Part shown: positions 5,848-13,772 of the stretch, in pieces
Layout of the letters: every line of letters begins with the position of its first letter
Numbering within the stretch: the stretch's first letter is position 1
Source: Chloroflexota bacterium
Lineage (GTDB): Bacteria > Chloroflexota > Dehalococcoidia > DSTF01 > RBG-16-68-14
DNA: 64,000 nucleotides
Direction of reading: 5' to 3'
Assembly: GCA_029262675.1 (NCBI GenBank)
Contig: JAJCYW010000020.1
Coordinates: 62,001-126,000 of the forward strand
Position numbers and translations under genes: made by a program
The notes under the pieces: model-generated
The model's input: only the letters and a program-made list of their open reading frames with translations
Told to the model about the DNA's origin: nothing
Databases searched by the model: none

Positions 5848-7461
5848 GTGCGGTTCCGGAAGCTCATCATTCTAGTAGGCGCGCTAGTCCTCACGGCGTC
5901 GGCGGCGAGCGCGGCCGGCTGCGGCGAAAGTGAACCGCCGACGCTAGCGCCGACTCGGACGACTGTCACCATTGCCACCGACGAATTGTTGGAGATGAGC
6001 GTGGCGGCGGCCGTACAGGCCGCGCTCACCGCGCGCGATCTCGACGCGGAGCTAAACGCTTCGTATGCTGGCGCGGACATCTTCATCTCGAGCGAGCCGC
6101 CCGTTGGGGACGGCATCGCTGGCGGCGCTCCGTACGTCCGCGCCTACTGGGTGCCTGTCGCCGCGCTGCGAACGCCGCTGGCTGACGTGCGCCTGGCCGA
6201 CCTCGACGGCGCTCTAGTGCCCTCCGGCTTGACGCCGCCGGCCCGTTACTGGGGCTTCGGCGTGGCCGCGGTGCCACTGCCGGACTTCCACGGTGCGCTC
6301 GACGCCAACGCGCTCCAGATCGGCCTGCTGCCGCTCGACGAGGTGGACGCCAGCCTTCGGGCGCTGTCTGTAGACGGGGTGAACATCGTCTTTGGTGAGG
6401 GCGACGTGGCGTCGTACCGCCTGGTCGAGCTGGGCCGCGTGCGGCTGCTTCCCATCGAAGGCGATGACGAGTTCGTAGCGAAGCTGGCGGGCATCGAGGA
6501 AGAGCTCGCCGCGCTGCTGACGCTGGCGCCGCCGGATCCGATCACGCTGCGGGCCACCGGCGACATCATCCCGTCGCGCTGCGTCTACGCCGCCCAGCGC
6601 GACGCCGGCGACTTCCGTCACGCATTCCTCGAAATCGGGCCGTGGCTGGCGGAGGCCGACCTCACCGTCGGCAGCCTGGACGCTTCGATCTCGGACGCCG
6701 GGCCGCCTGTCGGCTGCGAGCCGACGTTCAACCTGCTCGCGCCGCCGGAGACAGTAGAGGGCCTGGTCTACGCTGGGTTCGACGTGTTGACGGTCGCTAC
6801 GAACCACGTGATGGACTGCGGCCGCAGCGACTGCGGCAGCGAGTCGCTGCTCGACACGCTCAATATCTTGCAATCGAACGGGATCGCGCCGGTCGGCGGC
6901 GGCGTCGACCTAGCAGCGGCGCGGGACCCGGCGATCGTGGATGTGAACGGCGTCCGGTTCGCCTTTCTCGGCTATGACGAGGTCGCGCCGTACTATCATG
7001 CCGGACCAGAGACACCGGGCACGGCACCCCTCATCGAGGATTCGTTGCGCGAGGATGTGGCAATTGCTGCGGGGATAGCAGATGTCGTCGTTGTGCTGCC
7101 GCAGTGGGGCGTGGAGTATACGGCTTCGCCGACGTTCAACCAGCAGGTGCTGGCCGCAGCCGCCGTCGAGGCCGGGGCGAGCCTCGTTGTCGGCAACCAT
7201 CCGCACTGGGTGCAGGCGGCGGAGGCGATCGACGGCGCGTTCGTTGCCTACGCGCTCGGCAACTTCGTGTTTGATCAGGACTGGTCCATCGAGACGCAGC
7301 AGGGGGTCGTCCTGGAGGCGGCGTTTCACGGAACCCGGCTGGTAGGCGTACGTTACGTGCCCGTCCGCATCGGCCCGGCGTTCCAGCCGGCGTTCGCGGA
7401 AGCCGCAGAGGCGGCCGCGATCCTGGAGCGCATTTGGACGGCAAGCGGCCTGTTGGAGTGA
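5848..7461 (+). CDS. CapA-family (poly-gamma-glutamate synthesis-like) lipoprotein
   Basis: I place the start at GTG 5848 because AAGGAGG lies at 5836-5842 and the product then begins with a lipoprotein signal: basic RFRK, a hydrophobic stretch and lipobox SAAGC. The product has about 537 residues. Residues 30-225 look like a small periplasmic binding-type or regulatory domain. From about residue 230 it has the CapA metallophosphoesterase-like fold: LRATGDIIPS, ATNHVMDCG, LPQWGVEYT, VGNHPHWVQ and LGNFVFDQ. CapA proteins act on extracellular gamma-linked polymers, but many family members have unknown substrates. It probably sits at the outer face of the membrane. Confidence 0.85.
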   Translation: MRFRKLIILVGALVLTASAASAAGCGESEPPTLAPTRTTVTIATDELLEMSVAAAVQAALTARDLDAELNASYAGADIFISSEPPVGDGIAGGAPYVRAYWVPVAALRTPLADVRLADLDGALVPSGLTPPARYWGFGVAAVPLPDFHGALDANALQIGLLPLDEVDASLRALSVDGVNIVFGEGDVASYRLVELGRVRLLPIEGDDEFVAKLAGIEEELAALLTLAPPDPITLRATGDIIPSRCVYAAQRDAGDFRHAFLEIGPWLAEADLTVGSLDASISDAGPPVGCEPTFNLLAPPETVEGLVYAGFDVLTVATNHVMDCGRSDCGSESLLDTLNILQSNGIAPVGGGVDLAAARDPAIVDVNGVRFAFLGYDEVAPYYHAGPETPGTAPLIEDSLREDVAIAAGIADVVVVLPQWGVEYTASPTFNQQVLAAAAVEAGASLVVGNHPHWVQAAEAIDGAFVAYALGNFVFDQDWSIETQQGVVLEAAFHGTRLVGVRYVPVRIGPAFQPAFAEAAEAAAILERIWTASGLLE

Positions 7462-7480
7462 TCCAGCAGGCCGCTGGAAT

Positions 7481-7520
7481 AGCCAACGCCCCGCTGGATC
7501 CTGCCAGCAGGGCGTTGGCT
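7481..7520. terminator. Bidirectional hairpin between convergent genes
   Basis: AGCCAACGCCC (7481-7491) pairs perfectly with GGGCGTTGGCT (7510-7520). It lies between the stop codons of the plus-strand CapA-like gene and the minus-strand gene ending at 7539. There is no long T run. Confidence 0.6.
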
Positions 7521-7538
7521 GTATCGCGCACTCGTCGC

Positions 7539-7853
7539 CTAGGCGACCAGCGCCACGTCGTCCTCCGTTTCGCTGACGCGGGGCGGGGCTACCACGTCCT
7601 CGAAGCGAGTACCGTAGATTTGCGCGTACGACCGCTCGACGAGGAGGTCAATTCCGTCGAGAAGGCCCACGCGTTCCGTGCGGCGCAACTCCCAGAGCTG
7701 CTCCAACTCCGCGGAGATACGCTTGATCCGCTCACGCACGGCCGCTCCGCGCCTGCGACCGGAAGAGGCGATGCTGTACAGCTCCGCACGCTTCTCGGTG
7801 AGGCGGTTGATGCGGTTCATTGTCGCCGTCGTCGCTGTCGTTGCCGTCGTCAT
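7539..7853 (-). CDS. Small conserved-type protein of unknown function (DUF2630-like)
   Basis: ATG 7853 is chosen over longer reads because a GGAGAGGAG ribosome-binding site lies just upstream; the product has 104 residues. After a Thr/Ala-rich start (TTATTATTATM) it is helical and highly charged: RINRLTEKRAELY, RERIKRISAELEQLWELRR and DGIDLLVERSYAQIYG. The ELEQLWELRR pattern recalls the small DUF2630 proteins, but I am not certain. No signal peptide or membrane segment is present. A perfect ATACCCC inverted repeat lies 72 nt upstream of the start and may control it. Confidence 0.6.
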   Translation of the reverse strand: MTTATTATTATMNRINRLTEKRAELYSIASSGRRRGAAVRERIKRISAELEQLWELRRTERVGLLDGIDLLVERSYAQIYGTRFEDVVAPPRVSETEDDVALVA

Positions 7854-7924
7854 CGGACTACTCCTCTCCTCGCTCCCCAGCTTCGGATCCGCTCGTAGGA
7901 CGCCGGCCGGGTGGCCTTTGTTCC

Positions 7925-7940
7925 ATACCCCAAGGGGTAT
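7925..7940. promoter_or_regulatory. Perfect inverted repeat ATACCCC-AA-GGGGTAT, operator candidate
   Basis: A 7+2+7 palindrome upstream of the small gene that starts at 7853. It resembles operators of the CsoR/RcnR family (copper, nickel or persulfide sensors). An overlapping GGTATC...GATACC repeat (7936-7957) follows. No CsoR-like gene is in the window. Confidence 0.45.
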
Positions 7941-8044
7941 CGCAAAACTAGGATACCGCACTCGTCAAGACGTGTGTGTGACGTACCTCACACAACGGGC
8001 GTGAGAGACCGAATTGAGGGTTTCGAGGCAGAGACGAGGGCCGG

Positions 8045-8548
8045 CTATCGCTTCCGGGAGCGCCAGGTGCGCAGGATCTCGGCATCGTGTTCGAACGCCA
8101 GCGGGGGCAGGCCGTCGAACGAGAAGTAGTCCGCGTCCTGGCACTCCGGGCCTGGAACGACGCGACCCGAGACGACGCGCGCCGCGTACGCGACGAAGAC
8201 CACTGCGTTGCCGGCCTGCGAGTAGGCGCCTAGCTGCGGGCCGAGCCGTATCTCGACGCCGGTCTCTTCTTTCGTCTCGCGGACGGCCGCGCGCTCCAAC
8301 GTCTCGCCGGCGTCGACGAAGCCGGACGGAAAGGACCAAGCGCCGCGGTGTGGGATCTGGTCTCGCTTGACGAGAAGCAGCCGGCCCCGCCGGACGGCGA
8401 CGACGCCGACGGCGACTTTAGGGTCGTCGAAGTGGATGTGGCCGCAGGCGGGGCAGACCGGACGCCGCCGGCCGTGGACGGTGCGCCTGCGCAGCGGGCT
8501 GCCGCAGCCAACGCAGAATCGCGCGACCACCGCTGGCCTAGCGGACAA
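8045..8548 (-). CDS. Nudix hydrolase with N-terminal zinc ribbon
   Basis: 167 residues. A zinc ribbon (CVGCG near 12-16 and CPACG near 32-36) precedes a Nudix domain with the box GFVDAGETLERAAVRETKEE continuing into TGV. This is the NudC/ADP-ribose pyrophosphatase-like layout, so the likely reaction is cleavage of a nucleoside diphosphate linked to another group, perhaps NADH or ADP-ribose. The longest start is TTG 8548; GTG 8530, 8 bases after the upstream stop codon, is an alternative. With the longer start it overlaps the PIG-L gene by 11 nt, so the two are coupled. Confidence 0.87.
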   Translation of the reverse strand: MSARPAVVARFCVGCGSPLRRRTVHGRRRPVCPACGHIHFDDPKVAVGVVAVRRGRLLLVKRDQIPHRGAWSFPSGFVDAGETLERAAVRETKEETGVEIRLGPQLGAYSQAGNAVVFVAYAARVVSGRVVPGPECQDADYFSFDGLPPLAFEHDAEILRTWRSRKR

Positions 8549-9296
8549 GCGTCACGCGGCGAAACTTCTCGGTGAAGCGGCCGTCTTCGCCCTTCCAGCG
8601 CTTCCGGACGAACTCCATGAACTCTCCGCCTTCGCCGAACTGGCTGGTGTGGCGGAGCAGCGCCTGGATCTTCTCTTCGACGACGTCCGTGATGTCGACG
8701 GTGAACGTTGGGTTGTCGGAGCCCCAGATGAAGATCTCTTTTACGTTGTGCGTCTCCAATCCTTCGTCGTCGATCTGCTCAGGGAAGTTCCAGCGATCGC
8801 GCGCGGCCGGGTAGATGGCGTCCGTGGCGATGAGGCCGGCGTTGCGATGATCGTGGTGGTTGACGAAGACGTTGCCGTGAAAGATCTGCGTCGGGTCGTG
8901 GGTGAAGACGGCGTAAGGCTTCACCTTGCGGATGATGCGCACGACATCGCCCAACAGCTCGCGGCTGTAGTTGAGTTCGCCGTCGGTGTAGCCCTCCAGG
9001 AAGAAGACGTCCTTTACGCCGGAAGCGGCCGACGCGGCGCGCTGCTCGGCCTGGCGCATCGGCACGAGGCGGTCGGCCGTGAGCCCGGCGTCGGCCGTGC
9101 CCTTGGAGCCGTCCGTGCAGACGAGGACGTAGAAGTCCCAGCCTTCCTTCGACCAGAGGTTGGATGTTCCGGCGCAGCCGAAATCTGCGTCGTCCGGGTG
9201 AGCGGCGATGGCGAGCGCGACCTTCGGGTGATCGCCGGTGTCGGGCGGGCCTTCGGGGACGGGTTCTGCGTAGGTTGATTCCAGGTTAGACGTCAC
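8538..9296 (-). CDS. PIG-L family (LmbE-like) N-acetylglucosamine deacetylase
   Basis: 252 residues starting at GTG 9296 with AGAGGTG upstream. The zinc-binding motif AHPDD is at about residues 33-37, and the second metal histidine is in NHHDHRNAGL. The family removes acetyl groups from GlcNAc-containing glycolipids, mycothiol precursors and related compounds. The gene precedes and overlaps the Nudix hydrolase. Without other thiol-biosynthesis genes nearby, the substrate is undetermined. Confidence 0.9.
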   Translation of the reverse strand: MTSNLESTYAEPVPEGPPDTGDHPKVALAIAAHPDDADFGCAGTSNLWSKEGWDFYVLVCTDGSKGTADAGLTADRLVPMRQAEQRAASAASGVKDVFFLEGYTDGELNYSRELLGDVVRIIRKVKPYAVFTHDPTQIFHGNVFVNHHDHRNAGLIATDAIYPAARDRWNFPEQIDDEGLETHNVKEIFIWGSDNPTFTVDITDVVEEKIQALLRHTSQFGEGGEFMEFVRKRWKGEDGRFTEKFRRVTLVR

Positions 9297-9409
9297 GTAG
9301 CACCTCTACTAATGTGGATGGGATGTCCGTTCATGTTAGCAGAGAGGCGTGGGAGAGGGGCGGAACGGAACCCAAGCTGCTAGAATGACGTTGTTCTAAG
9401 AGGGGCGGT

Positions 9410-11179
9410 ATGCGTACAGGACTGTCGATAGCGTTGTTCATGGTCGCGGGGGCCGTCGCCGCCGCACTGGCGGCAGCGTGCGGAGACAGCGATGAGACGG
9501 CGCTACGCGGCACGACAACGCCGGCACCCACGCGCCTAGTCTATCCCCGGCCGACGGCCACGGCGACCGCCTACGTCACGCCGCTCCCGCTGGCCGAGCG
9601 CGCGACAGGGCCGCTCATCGTACAGGCGAGCAGCAACTACAACTTCGAGATCTATCGCGTGAATCCGGACGGCTCGAACCTGGCTAACCTGACGAACCAT
9701 CCGGCGGCAGAATGGCTGGCGCGCTGGGCCGGCGGCAGTCAGCGCATTTCATTCACTTCCTACCGTGACGGACAGGGCGGTCAATTCACAATGGCGGAGG
9801 ACGGCTCCGACGTGCGACAGAATCCGGGAAACGTTCCTGACGGTGCGGCAGTAGTCTCTTGGTCGCCTGGCGGGTCAAAGTTGCTCTACGGATTCTTCAC
9901 TGAGGGAGGAACTGGCGAGTACTGGACGATGAATGCGGACGGGTCGGGCCGAACATTGATCCTTCCCCACTGCGCAAACTGCTCGATTCAGGACTGGTCG
10001 CCGGACGGGTCGCGGCTGGTCGGGTACCAGCAAGATGACAACGACAATGCGTACCTGTTCACCATCGCGCGGGACGGCAGCGACCTCCGCAGACTGGCCG
10101 AGGTTGAACGCTGGTCTACCTTTGCGCGTTGGTCGCCGTTGGGCAACGCAATCGCCTTCTCATCTCGCGATCTCGACACGAACCTGGAAGTGCTCTGGCT
10201 AGTCAATCCCGACACCGGCGACCTACGCCGCCTGTATTCGCGTCAAGACCTGCGACGGTTCGACTGGTCGCCGGACGGCAATGCGCTGGCGGTAACAACA
10301 GAGAGGCAATTACTTATCGTCGATGCCGCATCCGGTGAGGCGCCTACGCTGGCCCAGGCGCGGGGCGGTACGTTGTTCGGCGTGGCGTGGTCTCCAAACG
10401 GCGGACACATCGCTTACGTTTCCAGTGCAGGCAGTCACAGTGATGTCTACGTCGTGCCTGCTGCGGGCGGCGAGCCGGTCAACGTGTCCGACGGACCGTG
10501 GAGCGATCACGACCCGCAGTGGTCACCAGACGGAAGTTTCCTGCTCTTCCGTTCGGATCGTGACAGCCTGGATGGCATCTACGCGATCAACCTGGACGGC
10601 TCGGAGCAGGAACGCCTTATCGCGTTGCCGCCTGGCGCGCTGACGACAGAAGAAGCGGAGGCAATTGAGCTTCCTGAAGTGCTGGGCGACTGTGGCGAAG
10701 AGTTTTTTGTGCCGGGTTTCCGCAACCTGCGCGCCTGTCGAGCGCAGGATCGACTTCACGTTGCCTTCGTTCGTGGCTTCGAGGATCTGGATAACGTCCA
10801 GGTTGTGGTGCGGAACATTGTGGTTGGTGAAGCGCGAATCGTCCCCACCCACGGTTACGTGCCAGAGGAGCGACTTGTCGCATGGGCGCCGGATAGCGCA
10901 TCGATCGCTCTCTACGGATCCCAGGATGGCGAACGATGGCTGTACGTCCTTCGGCTTGATGACGGCTCTTCACGCCGGCTGGCGCGCGGCGATGATGTGG
11001 GCATGCACGCTGACTTACTCTGGTCGCCGGACGGCGAGTATGTCTACTACACACAAGGAACCGAGTGCCGCGGCGGCTGTACGCCGGGCCATCTGTATCG
11101 CATCCGCGCGGATGGCAGCGGTGAACCCGAGCGGATGTCCGATCTTCGCATCACTACGCTGTACGGTTTCCAGCCCTAG
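9410..11179 (+). CDS. TolB-like beta-propeller lipoprotein
   Basis: 589 residues. A lipoprotein signal ends at the lipobox LAAAC (Cys near residue 24), and a Thr/Pro-rich linker follows to about residue 60. Many WD40-like/PD40 blades then follow, seen as repeated WSPDG, WSPGG, WSPLG and WSPNG motifs through the whole chain, each with NADG or NLDG turns. It is probably anchored on the outer face of the membrane. Such propellers bind proteins or glycans; no catalytic domain is visible. The leader shares the 12-mer TGTTCTAAGAGG with the spondin gene at 12111. Confidence 0.88.
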   Translation: MRTGLSIALFMVAGAVAAALAAACGDSDETALRGTTTPAPTRLVYPRPTATATAYVTPLPLAERATGPLIVQASSNYNFEIYRVNPDGSNLANLTNHPAAEWLARWAGGSQRISFTSYRDGQGGQFTMAEDGSDVRQNPGNVPDGAAVVSWSPGGSKLLYGFFTEGGTGEYWTMNADGSGRTLILPHCANCSIQDWSPDGSRLVGYQQDDNDNAYLFTIARDGSDLRRLAEVERWSTFARWSPLGNAIAFSSRDLDTNLEVLWLVNPDTGDLRRLYSRQDLRRFDWSPDGNALAVTTERQLLIVDAASGEAPTLAQARGGTLFGVAWSPNGGHIAYVSSAGSHSDVYVVPAAGGEPVNVSDGPWSDHDPQWSPDGSFLLFRSDRDSLDGIYAINLDGSEQERLIALPPGALTTEEAEAIELPEVLGDCGEEFFVPGFRNLRACRAQDRLHVAFVRGFEDLDNVQVVVRNIVVGEARIVPTHGYVPEERLVAWAPDSASIALYGSQDGERWLYVLRLDDGSSRRLARGDDVGMHADLLWSPDGEYVYYTQGTECRGGCTPGHLYRIRADGSGEPERMSDLRITTLYGFQP

Positions 11180-11187
11180 CGTCCAAC

Positions 11188-11943
11188 TCACCCCACGCAG
11201 CCGACGCCGTCCGTGTTGCCGTCCAGGCTGTGGGGGTCCGGCGGTAGGACGCGGATGTTGAAGTACGGCACGTCCGGGCAGTTGAGGTCGGGCGGCGGCG
11301 GGGGGATGCAGACGTCGGGGTAGGACGGATCGCAGTCGTCGCTGTCGCCGGGCGGCGGCGCGTCATCGACGCAGACGGCCCAAAGGCCGAGCCCCGCCTC
11401 GCGCGCGGCCGATTGGGCATTGAGAAAGCGCTGCTGGTGCTTCACGTCGGGCGGGTATGTGCTCGCGAACGCGTAGCCCTCCGCGACGAGTTGTTCGTTC
11501 ACCAGCAGGCCGTCCACCCACACGTAGCGCAGCAGGCGACCGAAGCGATCGGTCTCCGACACGTCGCGTTCTAGCTCGACGAAGCGGCCCTCGACAAGCG
11601 CCAGATTACGCTCCGTCGCGCGGTCGCCGAAACACTCTTTTGTGTTGGTGTCCTCCGGTGTATCGATGCCGATGTAGCGCACGCGCGCGCCGCCGTCGAT
11701 GACGACCGTATCGCCGTCGATGACGCGGGTGACGAGTACGCGCTCGCGGCCGCTGGCGGCGGTCGTGGTAGGCGACGGTGATGCGGAGTCGACGGTAGGC
11801 GTACGGGCAGCCGCTGTCGGAGCGGAGGGTAGGGAGGTCATAGTTGGCGAAGCCGGCGGCGTTTTCTCGGCCTCGGCGCAGGCGAGCAGAGCCGCGCCGG
11901 CTAGGAGGATGACAGAGGTCACTACGATTCGCGAACACGCCAC
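11188..11943 (-). CDS. Secreted thermonuclease (SNase) lipoprotein with C-terminal excalibur motif
   Basis: I start at GTG 11943 so that the product begins with a signal peptide ending in the lipobox ALLAC (Cys 22). An upstream TTG with GGAG in front is an alternative. A Thr/Pro/Ala linker leads to an SNase domain, with VIDGDTV, IGIDTPED, ATERNLALVEGR and FGRLLRYVWVDG. A Pro-rich spacer is followed by the excalibur calcium-binding motif LDGNTDGVGC at the C-terminus. SNase domains cut DNA and RNA with calcium; the protein likely acts outside the membrane. The excalibur repeat is common in Gram-positive and Chloroflexota surface nucleases. Confidence 0.88.
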   Translation of the reverse strand: MACSRIVVTSVILLAGAALLACAEAEKTPPASPTMTSLPSAPTAAARTPTVDSASPSPTTTAASGRERVLVTRVIDGDTVVIDGGARVRYIGIDTPEDTNTKECFGDRATERNLALVEGRFVELERDVSETDRFGRLLRYVWVDGLLVNEQLVAEGYAFASTYPPDVKHQQRFLNAQSAAREAGLGLWAVCVDDAPPPGDSDDCDPSYPDVCIPPPPPDLNCPDVPYFNIRVLPPDPHSLDGNTDGVGCVG

Positions 11944-11994
11944 GAACCCATGGTATGCGCCAGCGAAGCTGACAGCCAGACCCAACGGCCACTC

Positions 11995-12020
11995 CGTAAC
12001 CCTTTTGTAAGATTCGTAAC
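11995..12020 (+). promoter_or_regulatory. CGTAA-type direct repeats upstream of the spondin gene
   Basis: GTAA occurs at 11996, 12007 and 12016, spaced 11 and 9 bp, with GATTCGTAA at 12011-12019. The same 9-mer and the same spacing logic recur upstream of the DM13 gene at 15125. OmpR/PhoB regulators bind direct repeats about one helical turn apart, and such a regulator is encoded at 13083. Confidence 0.5.
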
Positions 12021-12110
12021 CCTCTCTTCGCAACAGCCGCGTAGCCTGGATGGAGTAGCGCCGGGCGCGCATGGCCCCGGCCGGGAACGCTGTTCTAAGA
12101 GGAGGACTGA

Positions 12111-12953
12111 GTGAAAATCAGAAACATGTTGAAAATGGGAGCGCTGGGCGCCGTCATTGCGGTCGTTGCAGGGCTAATGTTGGGCGGCACGGCGGCCGCC
12201 CAGGAAGACGTCACATATAACGTGACGATCGAGAACCTGACGGACAGCCAGCCGTTCACGCCGCCCGTCATCGTCGCGCACAGCACGGGGTTCGATGTCT
12301 TTGAGACGGGCGAAGCGGCCTCGGCGGAGCTGAGCGCCCTGGCCGAGAACGGCAACAACGACCCGCTGGTCGGCGTCGTCAGCGGCGCGAGCGCGGTGTC
12401 GGCGTATGTCACCGGCGACGGGCCGATCATGCCGGGGGCGTCGGCGACGCTGACGATCCAGGCGCCGTCGGGCAACTACCTGTCGGCGGCGTTCATGCTG
12501 ATATGCACGAATGACGGCTTCAGCGGCCTCGACTCGCTGATGCTGCCGGCCAGCGGCTCGACGACGGTCGACGCCATGGCCTACGACGCAGGCAGTGAGA
12601 CGAACACCGAAGACTTCGCCGACATGGTGCCGCCGTGCCAGGACATCATCGGCGTCTCGTCGGACGACGCGGGCACGGGCATGAGCGACCCGTCGACGGC
12701 CGAAGGCGGCGTCGTCTCGGCGCACGCTGGTATCCAGGGCGGCACGGACCTGACGGTCGCCGACCACGGTTGGAGCGACCCTGTCGTCCGCATCACGGTC
12801 GAGGCGTCCGGCACGACGCTGCCGTCCGCGGGCACGGGCTTCTCCGAGGGCGGCTCCACGGCGACGTGGCTGCTGTACGCGGCCATCGCGGGCGTTGCGC
12901 TCGTCGGCTTCGGCGGCGCGCTGCGCGTCGTCCGCAGCCGGGCTGAGGACTAA
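12111..12953 (+). CDS. Spondin-domain surface protein with C-terminal membrane anchor
   Basis: 280 residues starting at GTG 12111 behind GAGGAGG. A signal peptide (MLKMGALGAVIAVVAGLMLG, cleavage near TAAAQ) leads to a spondin-like domain with YNVTIENLTDSQPFTPPVIV and the FDVFETGEAASAELSALAE segment. The C-terminus has LPSAGTG, a hydrophobic span (about 250-270) and a short Arg-containing tail, the general form of a sorting or anchoring signal. Spondin domains bind extracellular matrix components in animals; the bacterial role is unknown. CGTAA repeats about 90 nt upstream suggest control by the neighbouring two-component system. Confidence 0.82.
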   Translation: MKIRNMLKMGALGAVIAVVAGLMLGGTAAAQEDVTYNVTIENLTDSQPFTPPVIVAHSTGFDVFETGEAASAELSALAENGNNDPLVGVVSGASAVSAYVTGDGPIMPGASATLTIQAPSGNYLSAAFMLICTNDGFSGLDSLMLPASGSTTVDAMAYDAGSETNTEDFADMVPPCQDIIGVSSDDAGTGMSDPSTAEGGVVSAHAGIQGGTDLTVADHGWSDPVVRITVEASGTTLPSAGTGFSEGGSTATWLLYAAIAGVALVGFGGALRVVRSRAED

Positions 12954-13030
12954 GAGGAACGGTGGATAGTGGGGCCGGCGGTGGAATGGCCACTGCCGGC
13001 CTCGTGATCCGCTCGCGTTGGTTCGAAGGC

Positions 13031-13058
13031 GCTTCACATCGCAACTGCGATGTGAAGC
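13031..13058. promoter_or_regulatory. Perfect 28-bp palindrome before the response-regulator gene
   Basis: GCTTCACATCGCA (13031-13043) pairs with TGCGATGTGAAGC (13046-13058). It ends 24 nt before the ATG at 13083. It could terminate the spondin transcript or serve as an operator for the two-component operon; no T run follows. Confidence 0.55.
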
Positions 13059-13082
13059 AATCTGATTTGTGAGACAATATAG

Positions 13083-13772
13083 ATGATGAACGAAGCGCGC
13101 GTACTTGTCGTGGAAGATGAACCCATGGTTGCCGAGGTGGTCGATCGCTACCTCCGCCGCGACGGCTACGACGTGGCCATCGTCCACGACGGTAAGGCGG
13201 CGCTCGCCGAATTCGCGTCGTTTCAGCCGGACCTCGTAGTGCTCGACCTGATGCTGCCGAACGTCGATGGCAAGGAAGTTTGCCGCCAGATCCGCGCCCG
13301 GTCGCAGACGCCTGTGATTATGCTGACCGCTCGCAGCGAGGAGATCGACAAGCTCGTCGGCCTCGAGCTCGGGGCCGACGACTACGTCACGAAGCCCTTC
13401 AGCCCGCGCGAACTGGTAGCGCGCGTGCGGGCCGTGCTGCGCCGGGCCGGGAACCAGGCCCAGGCCAACCCCGACACGCTCCAGTTTGACGGGCTGTCGA
13501 TGAACGGGCTGACGCGGGAGGTGGAGGGGCTGAGCGGCCCGGTCAAGCTGACGGCCCGCGAGTTTGACCTGCTCTACTTCGTCGCCAGCCATCCGGGGCA
13601 GGTGTTTTCGCGTACGCAGCTTATGGACGCGGTCTGGGATTACGCCTTCGCCGGAGACACGTCGACGGTCACGGTGCATATGCGTCGCCTGCGGACCAAG
13701 GTGGAGCCTGACCCGTCGCGGCCGCGGCACCTGAAGACTGTCTGGGGAGTGGGGTACAAGTTTGAACCGTAG
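13083..13772 (+). CDS. OmpR/PhoB-family response regulator
   Basis: 229 residues. The receiver domain has acidic residues VVEDEP near the start, the phosphorylated Asp in LVVLDLMLPNVDG (about residue 55), the conserved Thr in MLTAR and Lys in DDYVTKPFSPREL. The C-terminal half is a winged helix (LTAREFDLLYFVASHPGQVF through TVTVHMRRLRTKVEPDPSRP). It binds DNA as a dimer on direct repeats. It is co-transcribed with the histidine kinase, which it overlaps by 11 nt. CGTAA repeats at 11995 and 15038 are its likely targets, by inference. Confidence 0.95.
   Translation: MMNEARVLVVEDEPMVAEVVDRYLRRDGYDVAIVHDGKAALAEFASFQPDLVVLDLMLPNVDGKEVCRQIRARSQTPVIMLTARSEEIDKLVGLELGADDYVTKPFSPRELVARVRAVLRRAGNQAQANPDTLQFDGLSMNGLTREVEGLSGPVKLTAREFDLLYFVASHPGQVFSRTQLMDAVWDYAFAGDTSTVTVHMRRLRTKVEPDPSRPRHLKTVWGVGYKFEP

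Noticed and set aside
9392..12102. Shared leader 12-mer TGTTCTAAGAGG (9392-9403 and 12091-12102) as a regulatory motif
   Set aside because: It includes part of the ribosome-binding region and only two copies were seen; chance or translation-initiation constraint is enough to explain it.
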